Shown here: in pieces, positions 47,653 through 59,700 of the stretch | Layout of the letters: each line of letters opens with the position of its first letter | Numbering within the stretch: the stretch's first letter is position 1 | NCBI RefSeq assembly: GCF_958295425.1 | Contig: NC_081136.1 | Span: 6,631,594 to 6,695,593, forward strand | Reading direction: 5' to 3' | From: Solea solea | Lineage: Eukaryota > Chordata > Actinopteri > Pleuronectiformes > Soleidae | DNA: 64,000 nt | Position numbers and translations under genes: made by a program | Notes under the pieces: model-generated | The model's input: only the letters and a program-made list of their open reading frames with translations | What the model was told of the DNA's origin: nothing | The model's database searches: none

Positions 47653-47724
47653 GTATGACTGTCGGACATGATGGAGAGTTTAAAGACACGATTTGATTTT
47701 CCCAGCCCCGTCATCCAAGCACAG
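47653..47724 (+). CDS. focad: focad first coding exon (start ATG at 47668)
   Basis: A strong acceptor (ctctctgtctctcag) ends at 47652, so at least one untranslated exon lies upstream. Two adjacent in-frame ATGs occur at 47668 and 47671. The first gives 19 codons, as in human; the second has the better context (A at -3, G at +4). Donor gtaagc. An earlier out-of-frame ATG at 47655 opens a 13-codon ORF that ends inside the exon at 47696. Confidence 0.9.
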
Positions 47725-50700
47725 GTAAGCTGCTGACTCACGGTTCAACCAAATGGGAGTAGAATTTTTAGTTCTTTTACTGCTTTAACGTCTGTATTTA
47801 CGTGTTGAAGGATCTCTGTCATGAAGCTCCATAGTCTTCTTCAGTAGTTGGCTGTAGGCTGTATTTACCTAGATCTTGATGTGTCTACTGAACTCAGTCT
47901 AGTGTTTCTTCTGTTCTGGGCTAATGTCACAGGCACGCGAGATGATTAATAAAGTCTCTGGGTTCTCTGCAACTTATTTTTATCTTCACCTCACAAAATC
48001 CCATCACAATCAGTGTCTCCTGCAGTGAACCTACCATTTGCAGGAAAACAGGTAGCTCCCGCGAGGAGTGAGATGTGTGTTTGCTCCCAAATAACTTTTC
48101 TCCCTGTTTCTGTTCTCTTCAGACGGTAAGAAATCTTGTTGCTGACGTGCTGAAGGAGAAGGGGCAAAATGGGCAAATCACGCAGTCGTCCCCTCAGGTG
48201 CGTGACTCACCGAAAAACAATGTGACAATTTCATTTATGTTATAACATTGTGTGGAAATGGGGTTTTCTCCACCCTAAAGGCCCCATTTTATACAAGAAT
48301 GTAAAGCAGGAGATGTATAGTGTAGGACAGTATACAGCAGAGTGCCTCGGAGGTGAATTTGGCTTTAAATGTTGTGTCGTCGGTGCGTCTCAGGGCCCAG
48401 CGTTGGAAGCTCTGTGGCAGCAGTGCAGCGGGGACTCCGCTCTGGTTCGCTCGGCCTGCTGCGACGCCGTGGTGCTGCTGGTGGATCAGGGGCACGCGGA
48501 CCTGCCGTACGTCCTCAACAGTGTCCTCAACCTCCTGCCCTCTGCCAGGTACATGAAAACGCACTCGTACTTTATCTTGCCTCCAGTGATTTGGGATTAC
48601 CAGGCTTGGGTCTAGTCTTCCCACATATTTAACTGAACCTGACCTAAGCCGTATGTGGGCTTCTAGACTGTGAGATGCTCGACTGACCGCTTACTAGCCA
48701 TGGGACCTGTTGCTTGTGGACAAGCAGCCGGTTCCTAACATCAGTCCCCTTGCGACACTGTTTCTTCGTTCAGTTTTGTTTTATTTTTAAAAAATAAGGT
48801 GAACGAGTGAGAGCACAATTCAGGGTTCATTCAGAACTGTCTTCATGCACGAGACGTCTCGGCTTTTTCCCGCACAACGCCTCTTGCTTTTCGCTCTCAT
48901 GTCTTATTTAAGCAACACTACTACCAGGCAACAAACATCCTTCTTTGAACTCCTTGAAAGTTTTGGAAAATTGGCCTAAAAAGACAGGTTATTGAAAGTG
49001 CTTGAATTTTGTGCAAGAAATAGCTCTGTTGATATTTAGGTCAGTGTCTCCCTTGTTTGTTACAACGCCACCTACTGTTTCATGCTTTTTGATGTACGTA
49101 GACCTACGCAGAACAAACCTCAAGTCCACCGTCTCTCGCCGCCGTTGACGTGAGATTCCAGTGCAGAACAATAAGCGAGTAACAAACGACTTGAAGCCTT
49201 TGAAATGCAAATTCCAAGATCTGTCTCACAAGAGAAAGTTAGTGCACAATAGTCAAAGGTTTGTGTGCAGTTCTCTCTACATGACATGCTGTCATGTTGT
49301 TGGAATTCTGCTGGTTGTCTGCGTGTGGTCAAGAAAACACACGTGAGTGACCAAATGTGACACCTATTTTCTTTAAGTCAGTTTCGTGTCCATAGGTTGA
49401 CCGTTGCAGTGCCGTCCTTGACATCCCATCCTGTGTTTTTGATGTTATACTCGTCTTTCTTCCTCTTCTTTTCTCTGATGAAGCACCGTTTCATTCCCGT
49501 TTGCCTTTTGCCCCCGCCCTGTTCTCTGGTTAGCTGGAGTCTTTGCAAACTGTGACAACATTTGCAGCACGCTGGAAATCAAATCAGTATCGTGCTACGA
49601 AGAGCGTGCACATGCTCTGCTCATCATGTGCCGATCAGGGGGGTTTGCCTGCGAGTTATAATAGTCTTCAGCAACCAGAAAATCCTGTTGTGTGAATTAG
49701 GTTTTACTTCTGTTTCTCAGTGTATTAGAAACCCACTCTATACACTGACACAGTAAGTCTAACCACCGCTAGGCCACCAGTATTACAGCTTTAATCACCA
49801 TTTTAGGGATTACCTAAAAATATACTTGTGTTTTATTCCCAGATGAGTCATATATTCTTGCAGACTTTATCTTCATCTCTATCTCTGTTAAAAGCGCGCT
49901 ACGTTGTACTTCCCCACTCTGCCGACTGTGGTCCATTAATGACTTTCATGTCCCGGCCACTGGAGCAGGAGATGGAAAAATCTAACAGCAAAGTGACCTT
50001 TTCAGTCCAACATGATATGGCTCATCTTGTATGGAAATGTTGAGTCAGCACTTAAAGTGACCTTTTTCCAGTGGTTGTTCAGGAGGGAAGGAAAACATAC
50101 CTTAATGCTGTAGACCGTGATTTCTTTTCACTCTATCCCAAACTGCACTTCACTAATCAGTAACAAATGAGTATTATAAACAGTATTGAGAGTCAGATGT
50201 CCTTAGTCTTTTAGCCTCTTTTAGCCCTTTAGGTTTGGTTTTTACAGGCCAGACTCTCACTGCTCTTATCAAGCTTGTTACCAGCAGTGAAAAAGGTCTG
50301 AAAAACAACCACTGTCTGCCCACCATCAAACAGTAGAAAAAACAGTCTGTGGTGGACATAAAAGCACGGCTGGGGTTACACTTTTCTCTTTGTATTTTCT
50401 CAGTTTTCTCGGCCCTAATGCAGTGAATCTAATGCCCCAGACAAACTGTGTGTGGAATCACTCTGGAGCCAAGATGGCGCCCATGAGTCTGCCCACACGA
50501 ACGGTGCTGTTCTACCGCATACTCAGTGCTTTTGTGGCATTTCAGCAGCTAAAGACGAGATGGTGGAGACCAAAACGGAGAAAACAAGAGAGCGAAATTC
50601 GGGAAATTTGTTGCCAGATATTAACGACGTTGCTCTTCTTGACACTTCAGAAAAGAGAGCAAACACGGTAGTGTTTTTCTTGTTGTCGTGACCTTCTCCT

Positions 50701-53700
50701 TGTTCTGTTTTTGGCTTTACCTCTCAACAGAAATGTCCAGGGGCTGATAATGGTCATCGGGCGGCTGCTACAGATGCAGGCTGACCAGAGGGACCGAGAC
50801 TCACCCTTCTCCTGCCCTTACTCCATCAGGTCTGTGTTTGGTTCTCTTTAATATTCTTTGTCGTATGTCGCACTGCTGGCTGAAAATCCCTGGATTGGAT
50901 GTTGCAGAGAGAAATATGTCAAATCTGATACAGTCCAAATATCTTGTATATTGCATGCTTAACTAAGCACAGACTGTATAAATGTAACCATTAGGATAAA
51001 AGAATCACATTTTTCTGACGTATATCAATTTTATAACTTTTTTTGTTATTTACAAATTTCCATTACAAACAAGGACAGCTTTCACAACTTCTTTTGATCC
51101 CTTGTCGGGTATTTGTCCTTTGTTTGTGCCCCCCCCTCTCTTGAGAGGGTGGATGAAGAAGGCTGTAATGATTGTCCATAATGACCTTCTAGGATTTTTA
51201 CTTATATACATATAACCAAACCAAACAGAACAGGGGAGCACACCACCTCTGACCTTCTAACCATCACCTGGAAAAGAGATTTACACAAAGCACATGTGTA
51301 CACTCTGCTTGTAACCATTTTCTTGTGATGGATTTCTTGCCGGCCGCCAACAATGTCTGTGGATCTCTTCCCAGTAAGTCTTTATCACCTGGCAATCCCA
51401 AAAGACATGAAAGTGGTTTGCTCGATTAGACCCACAGAGTTTCCTGCAAGAATCCCCCGCTATCCTGATCTCAGTGTTTTCTTCTTTTTCCCCCCCACTT
51501 CTTCTTTATGTATTCTGTACCCTCTTGTTTGAGGATTCTTATTAAAGTAACGTCTCACTTGCAGGTACCTAAAAAAAATCTCTTCCCAATCCATGATCCA
51601 AGTGCGCCCTTTTGGACAATAATAAGTAGTTAGCCCTTTTGAGACCCATGTCTTAAATCTGCCATCAATTGTATTTGGTGCAAAGTCTGTATCATAGTCA
51701 CACCACCTCATAAGTTTGGATGCATTTTTTAATCTGAAAGTATTTCTTAAAATTTTTATAACTTTTTCAATCCAACATTTACTGTGTTTCATGAGCTACT
51801 GTCAAAGAAAATATTCATTTGTACTCTCACGCAAGGATGCGCACTTATAAATAATATGAAGCGTTTGTAACATTTATGTAGAGCAGGCATTGAAGTTGGC
51901 GTAGAACATTCAAAAAGAGAACCATTAAATTGCAGCCTGTGAGAGTTGAGAACAGCACGATTCCAGGCTGAAAATGTTGAATTGCTTAGCCCTGCAGCCC
52001 TACATTAGTGCGTTGGTTGATGCATTTAATTACACAGCATGTAAGGTTTTATAGAAATGACAGAAAGTGTTGGTTCATTCATCACACGTTCTTTTTTTTA
52101 ATCGTTGAGTATTTATTTTCAATGAATCGACTCCTCTTTGACAATCCTATGGTTAAGGTGTATTATTAGAAATAAATAGCTTGTTGATTAGCTGCGTAAT
52201 TTGCCCTCTATTTGCTGTTTTGGTGAAACACCATGACTCGGATGCCGTTGTGCGACTGGTGTGTTTTCCACTGAAAAAGAGAACAGGTGGATTGTGACCA
52301 ACAATACAGATGATACAGATACTCTTCAGAGGAAGGGGGGGGGGGTTCTCTAACTGGGTTTATCACCCCAGGCTGATACAGTGTGTTCCTGCTGAAGCAT
52401 GGATGCTGCCTCCCCCTCCTCCTCCCCCATGCTCTCCCCTTCCAGCCTTATAGCTGCACCTCTGCCAAGAACCTGGGGCCTCCTTAATCAGTTACAGCGG
52501 GTGATAAAAAGACTGAGCTGCTTTGTCTGTTTATCTCTTTCTTTTTCCACCATTGTTCCCTTCCTCCCTCCTCCTCTCCAGTGTTTTTTTTTTTCCTCTC
52601 CTCCTTTTCTGTGCTTGATCCCTCTTAACCTCGCGCTCTCCACAGCTCTATCCTGTCCTTTTTCTTTTTTTTTCTTGCTCCTTCCTTCCCATTGTCCCTT
52701 TCTTTCTCATTCCATCTTCATCGCTGTCTCCACTGTCTGCGTCTGTCTGGCGGTCTGAACCTCCCCGGTGGGAAGATGAATGTGTTGAGGGCAGCAGGGT
52801 GGCGCCATTGGCCTGGCAGTCTGGCCTGTCATTGGTTGTTGGACCTGGCACTGCTGGGTAACTGTAAATGCTGTGGGATTAATGGAGGATGCACACTGGT
52901 GCCCATTGTTGACCGTCTGCTTGCGGCTGCCCCGCGCAATCTGCCACCGAGACTCTGAGCCACTTGAACACCCAGCAGGATCAGGGAAGGTTCGGGGCTC
53001 CGTCCGCCACACCAGCTCATTTCTCATGTGCCGTTGATGTGGCTTCTGGAGTGTTCTGCGGTCCCGGCTGTCCCCTGCAGGCTTTCCCACATGCTCTGTG
53101 AGCCTGGCCTGTCTGCTCAGGTACACGGACAAGGTCATTAGCACATTCTAAAATGCAATAAAGATACCGAATACAGCTAGAAAGCAGGCTGATAAAGCAG
53201 TAATGATTCAGCTTGAGGCCTTTTTCATGGAGTCAGGTACAGAACATTTTGTGTTTTGGTTTATAACAGGTCTGGGTAGACAATGATTTGTCTCCAGTCC
53301 TCTACGACTCAGCTGGCACCCAATCACATACTGATAGTTGTTTTGAAAAATGTCAGATAATCAAAGCTGCAGTCCGTAGCTTTGTGTGACTTTTGTTGGA
53401 TTATTTGTATTTGAAAACAGGCGGTTGAACCACCACGTTTTCTGATCAACCTTTCCGTGGTTTTTGTCACTTTGTAAACTGCTTACTCCTCTTCACCAAA
53501 GTCCATAGAGAAAACCAGCCATTTTACATCATGGCACACACAGGAGTTGTTGATCCACTGCCGCCTCCATCAGTCAGTTCAAATGTGTCTTATTTTGTCA
53601 TGTTGTTGAACCGTGAGTTGACCTCAGTGGTTCGTGTGTTGGTGTAACCCGACGTCCACGGGAAGTTTGGTGTAACAACAGATATTCTACCTGGCTCATT

Positions 53701-56700
53701 TGTCTTGAAGCACTTTTATTCAGCTGTGAACTTGGAGTTGAACCAAAAGGAGGGACGTCTCTGTCTTGACTTCCTGTCTTTTTCCTTTGTGTGGCAGCTG
53801 AAAGGTAGTGAACGGTGTGAGAGGCTGATGGATGGGAGCTGCATTGATGCTGCTGGTTTGAGACTGCCACGGGGAACCTGAGGAGGACGGGGGTGGAGAT
53901 GGTCAGATAACACCATATTCTGTCTTGAACACAGGAATTCAGTCCATGCCGTATGCTGCCGACAGGCGCAGACATGTTTGGTCACTGAACTTCCTTCCTA
54001 CACTCTCTAATATGCGATGATTGATAGAACGCAGTGGATAAGTGGAGCTCATGTGTGGCGGTGTGTCCACCCCCCACGCGCACTGACCCTGTTTGGTGAC
54101 CTCTGGCCTGTCTGTGAGCCGGACTCTTAACAAAACACTGAGACTTCACCTTGGATTTGACCCCAGTGTTTTGTCTGGACTAAATGGGTCTGCACTTCAT
54201 GCAAGAATAATGGAGGATGTCTGTTGTTTACGCGGACGTGACAGACCGAGGCTCGAAGCCTGGTTGGTGACAACGAGGGAATTGGAATTATTTGTACTGT
54301 CAAATAATAACACAAACATAAACAATAATAAAAGCTAAAGAAAAGTTCCAAAAACAGCTCTCTATAGTGACACATGTGGCCGTAACTGAACTGTAGCCCC
54401 TTTGCTGTGCTCCACAAAAACTATGACAGAGAAGCTTATCCGGGGCCAGGTCATGGGGCCGGCAGTCCTTAGCAAGGAAGCCCACACATCCCTCTCCCCA
54501 GCCACCTCTGTCAGCTCCTGCGGGGAGATCCCGAGGTGTTCCCAGGCTAGTCGAGAAATATAATCCCTCCAGTGTGTCCTGGGATGGCCCTGGGGTCTGG
54601 TCCCGGAAGGACATGCCTGAAACACCTCCCTAGGGAGGCGCCCAGGAGGCATCCTAACCAGATGTCGAACCCCCTCAGCTGGCTCCTCTTGACGCGGAGG
54701 AGCAGCTTTTCAAGCGGCGGTTCTACTCTAAACCCCTCCCGAATGTTTGAGCTCCTCGACCGACCTCTAAGGCTGAACTAAGCCAATAGACACAGTTATG
54801 CAATTAAAGGCCATATACTTCACGCTATGATGATTACCTGAAGTATATGGGAGGGCGTTTTACGTCACATCCTGTCTCCAAGTTATAAATCCAGTCTGTA
54901 CAGTAGGCCATTGCAGGCAGCAGAGGTGTTGTGGTTTTTGTTGAGTCATGACTTTCCTCTGTACCTTTTACTTTACAGGAACAGTCCTCACCCATACATC
55001 ACGGCCCTGGAGAACAGAGTGGACTGCTGGCCAGCTCTACTGCTGGAGATGGATGATTTCATTCAGCAGGCTGTTGACAGGTTAGTCTCGGCAGAGTCTC
55101 TCACCCCTGAGGTGCACACATTCCAAAGATGTCTGCGCCGTTCGATTCATCATGCCACTGGTATTCACAGCAACGACAAATACGCACTTCTCACGCTGCA
55201 GTACATACAGCATGACATTCATTAGTCTAATGACATAAATCTTTGGCGACACACGTAAAAAAAGAAATTTCAGCCTCATAACAAAAGGCTCATCTTAGTT
55301 TTGTGTTGCCGTTAAACAGACTTTTCAATCTGAAATGATAATTTAGGTCACTTTTTACACCGCAAACAAAATCAGTGTTTTTAACACAAGCTGTTGGTCT
55401 ACCACTATTTATTTGGTAAGTTTGTGTAACTTCATTAAATGCGATCAAAGTATTTTAAATACCAGAGTCACAAAATCAAACATTTCAATTTAATGAATCA
55501 GACTCCTGCGTGCTATAACATACAATCACTTATCTTCACTATGGACTTTGGTCTGGGGAGTTGATTGGTTTACAAACAATTCAAAGTGTTCCTAACACGG
55601 CGTATACTTAAGCTGGTTTATTTAGTTGCTAAAATAGGTTCCTCACTGGCAGCCATACTCTCAGCCAGGTTTTGCTGTCATGGAGATTTCGACTGTCATT
55701 CGCCGACATGCAATGCTTCGACATTGTAGTTTTTGTCAGGTTAGAAGTGCTTATTAACACGTTTTGTGTGCATTATTACACTGCAGCAATGAACCAGCCT
55801 ACGTCGCCATGCTGGTCCCCTTCCTGCAGTATCTGTACTGTGAGCCTCAGCAACAACCCCAGCACGCGCTCCTGCGACACAGTCTCCTCCGGGTGCTGCT
55901 GCCCACACATCCAGGCGCCGGATCAGTCCTGCACACAAAGGGAGAGGAGAAGTCGTCCCCAGTGTCCGACAGCCTGCTGCACTGCCTCTGCCAGCTGGTT
56001 CCTCACATGCAGGTGACATAGTGATGTGTTTTCTCGGTAACCAACGAGAGGCCGACATTAGGAAGTGTCTGATATTGTGTGTTTTTATATATAGCGCTCC
56101 GGTAACTGACGTTTTGCAATGTTCTGAAGCAAAACAATGGCATTTTTGCAGGAAGCAGTACTGCTAAAGTCCATTTACATGTTTTTTTCAGCAGAATATT
56201 TACTAGGTAATATGTCAGGCAACTCTTCTCTTTGTCGGCTAGTTTCATTAAAAGTCCATAGCTGTTATGCTTTGGGACAAACAAATGGGGAACTATTTTA
56301 CTGGATGACCAGAGATCCCGAGAGATAGCCGAGTTGGATCACTGCCATAAAACGTGCTCAAAGCGAGTATCGGAGATGGAGCGAAAGGAATCCAGAGACC
56401 ACAAACGCTTCTAATGGGACATTTATGCCCACAAGTGTTAAAGCTGCCATCAGTGACATATCTTCGAAATGTTATTGTCCTCCTCGATGGTCAAGTAAAA
56501 AAAAAAGAAAAAGAAAATCATCATTTTCTCTCAACTGTGATTCAGTGCAATTGGATCATGCAAAGGCATTTTAATGAGTTTCATTATTTATTAATCAAAG
56601 GAAATGAAGTTTCACATACAAAAATTTTATATATAAAAAAGCAACCGTACAAAAAATTCACATCTACTTACATATATACAAAAATATATACATCTAGCAG

Positions 56701-59700
56701 CCGCATACTGTCAAAAAACATCAGTCCCACAGTCGTCATAATAAAAGCTATGACGGTAAGTTTAGTTTAGATTATTCAATACAAACCCTAGATATTTCAC
56801 TTTAATTTTAATCAATCATCTCAATTATAATTAAAGCCTTTCAAACTAACCTGTAGACGGATATGCAATTCACAGACAGACAAACATCTCCATTCTTCGT
56901 CTAATAATAATTTCGCAATACTGCTCACAGTTCACCCGTTCTTCCCCTTCCTTCTTCATCGCAGTTCAAAGCTCTAAACGCAGATCAAAGTTTCCTTTTC
57001 TTCACTGATCACACGGTGTTTTATGGCCAACAAAGTATATTCAAGTGTAATTTACTATGACGGTTGCCATGGTAACCTGCACAGAGATGAAAGGAAGATG
57101 ATGTGCAGCATCTTGTCTCTTTTTCATTTCTCCAGAGGGGGCAATTGTATGCTTTGGGATGAGACTGAGGAGAGGATAAAGAAGTGTGAATGAGAACTTT
57201 GAACTGTGGAGGGCAGCATTGTACCTCTCAGTGTACAGCCCTGCTGGGAATTATTATTATTATTATTATTAGAAGAAGAAGTGGGACAAGAATTTGTCGC
57301 ATTACGTCCATTATCTCTTGCATTTCTCGTCCAAGCGTCACCAAAGGTGGTACTGCACACACTGGTGCCCTCAGTAAGTCACACGCTGAGTATGAAGCCT
57401 CCCAAGTGACAAGGTGGACACCACAACCCAACTTGACTTTGAACAATCCCAATCAAATGTCAAGTACTGTCAATAAAGTGCCATTAGAACAGTGCAGGTA
57501 AGAATTGTGCAAATGTGTCTCATCTCAGTCCTGAAGGAGTTTTACATGATTAACTCCTCAAAGTCACGGACACAACATCTAGCTCAGTTTTTTCAGACAC
57601 TCAAGGCAACAGTTTCAGTTTACCAGGACTGTACTGGATGAAATCAGCTGTGGAAGTCAGCTGTGACTTGTTCTTAAGTGTTTTACGGCATCACATCCGT
57701 AATGTTGCCATACTCCTCTCCTTTCTCCTCCTCCTCTTCGTCTGGAGCCTCGTCTTTATTCTCTTGCCCCGTCAAAGACTCGTCTCCGTTTGTTGATGTA
57801 TCGGGTGTTAAATAATCCGTCATGCTCGTTCTTGGGCCATTGGTCTGTGCTGAAGATTTACTCTGCCCGTCACGACTCTTGCGCCCTTTGCCTTTGCCGT
57901 GCTGCGTGTTCCGTTTCTTCATGATGGCCTGGGCTGTCTTGACCCACTTCGGTTTGACGCCTGCCCACTGTGGCCGCTTGGTGCCTGCACTTTGCTTCTG
58001 CAGGGTGCATCTCGGTTTCGGAGGATCCTTTGCGTCTTTGCTGGGAGGCGGTTTTGTCTCGACGGGCTTCTCGCAGATCTCGTCTGGACTTGGGACGCTG
58101 AGCGAGGGAAAGATGGAGCCAAAGAGCGACTCGAATGTCGGGTGCTCGGATGAGGAGTTGGACGAGGTGCTGGATGAAGATTTGTCGCTGTAGGTGAGCG
58201 CTGGGATTTTCACCACCGTGTTTGTCGACAAGACGTTGTCCCAATCAAACATGTCATAGTGTTGGCTCTTGAAGTTTTCTTTTTCCATTTCAAGCAGTTT
58301 GGATGTGCTGAAATGAAGAACAGCGTCCTCATCATCTTCCTTGACGGCAGTTTGTGTCCTCTTTCCTTGGCTCAACAGCTATTTTGCCCACTTATTTACT
58401 TTAAAGGAACTAAGGCAAAAGGTCATTAAGCCCCGCCTTCAAACAACTTGAAAAGACTTAAAAGGATCAAAGGCAAGAGTTTAAATTAAGCCCCGCCCAC
58501 AAGGAGCAACTGTAGCCCAGCAACCATTGCTAGTGCCGACATTGTCCTGTCAAAAATAATAATGTTGATGTGCAGAACAACAGGAAAATCTGTCAAATTT
58601 TTCATCTTTTTTTTTTTTTTAGTGGAAGAGGAACCATTTCATGTAAAATAGTAAAGCATTTATTTAATAAAACAAATAATGAATAAAGAATAATGGAATT
58701 AAAAATGAACATTGTCTGGATTCAAATTTTAAATTTGGTTTCAAAGATGCATGGAAACGGAGGAGAGGTGAACATTACCAAGAAGAATCCCCTTAATTTA
58801 TCATCACATTATTCAAAAACAGCAGTGGCATGCGCTACAAACAAATTGTTGTTTGTTCCTCCTACCATCAAATTTTGTGTCTGCTGTTTATTCACTTTTA
58901 TTTGAATATTTGCCTTTTCTGTCTAATCTGTCTGATCTGAACCATTGGAGGAGTTAGCAAACAAAAAATTTCAGAGACAGGAAAAGTGATAGAAAGGATA
59001 TGATGAACTGGGTAATGTAGGAGTTTTCCACCTCCAGAAGGTGGCAGTAGTGCAACAACATGGATGCAAGCTGGTGTTAAACCCCAGTGAAGAAGAAGAA
59101 GAAATTCCAACTATTAAAGAAAGTGACTAAAAAAGGGTAATAAAGAGCAGGAAAACTGTTGTTGGAAGTACTCGACTGCATTTTCTCGGGCGATACATAT
59201 GTTCCAGTTGACTTAAAAGATGCTGTCGTCTAAAAAGCTTACATATTAGAGCTTTAAAAATTTCACATTGGGCAAAATGAATCATGTAATCACGGTGTTG
59301 GTGTCGTCGTGTCCGTGCCGACAGGTGGACAGCGTGGAGGCCGTGCTGGAGTTGTGTGGCTTCATCAACGCTCTGCTCCAGGCTCTTCTTCAGCGCTCTG
59401 AGGAACGCTGGCGGAGTGAGAGAGCCGCGCTGCTCGCGCACCTGCTCTGCGCCTGCCAGCGCTGCCTCGGGTTGAACGGAGACTGTCGGCCACTCCTCAA
59501 GTTACTGCAGCAGCTCCTCCTCCCCTGCCAACAGGTGACGCTGCAACAATATTAGCCTCGGTCCAGTAGAATTATAGCATATTATTGAAATACTGATTAA
59601 CTGTGAAGCTTTATTGTTGTCTGAAGGAGCTGCCAGTAGACGAGTTGATCATGGGGGTGGCCCTGCTCCTTCTCGAGGCCCCTGCAGCTCAGCAGACCAG

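Larger units (their letters stand above)
50830..54978 (+). other. focad intron 4
   Basis: 4149 bp. It contains an L1-clade LINE ORF2 fragment (about 51050-51800, minus), a foldback half-element (53370-53600) and a second LINE 3' fragment (54385-54782, minus). A long pyrimidine-rich stretch lies at 52400-52740. The 145-residue minus-strand frame at 52707-53144 has no recognisable features. Confidence 0.6.
56013..59324 (+). other. focad intron 6, host of the nested ORF
   Basis: 3312 bp. It carries the antisense ORF at 57683-58378, an ATT repeat (57249-57270) and a dispersed-repeat tail ending gaagaagaagaag (58996-59100). A possible minus-strand polyadenylation hexamer (TTTATT on the plus strand) occurs near 56585, about 1.1 kb beyond the nested stop codon. 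Confidence 0.55.

Noticed and set aside
48289..48624. 111-codon minus-strand frame over focad exon 3
   Set aside because: Shadow of the GC-rich coding exon on the opposite strand.
52707..53144. 145-codon minus-strand frame in focad intron 4
   Set aside because: No recognisable domain. It overlaps pyrimidine-rich sequence and other equally long frames, and alternative start codons inflate its length.
56354..56770. 138-codon plus-strand frame in focad intron 6
   Set aside because: A/T-rich translation of low-complexity sequence (Lys/Ile/Tyr runs), no motifs and no splice signals linking it to focad.
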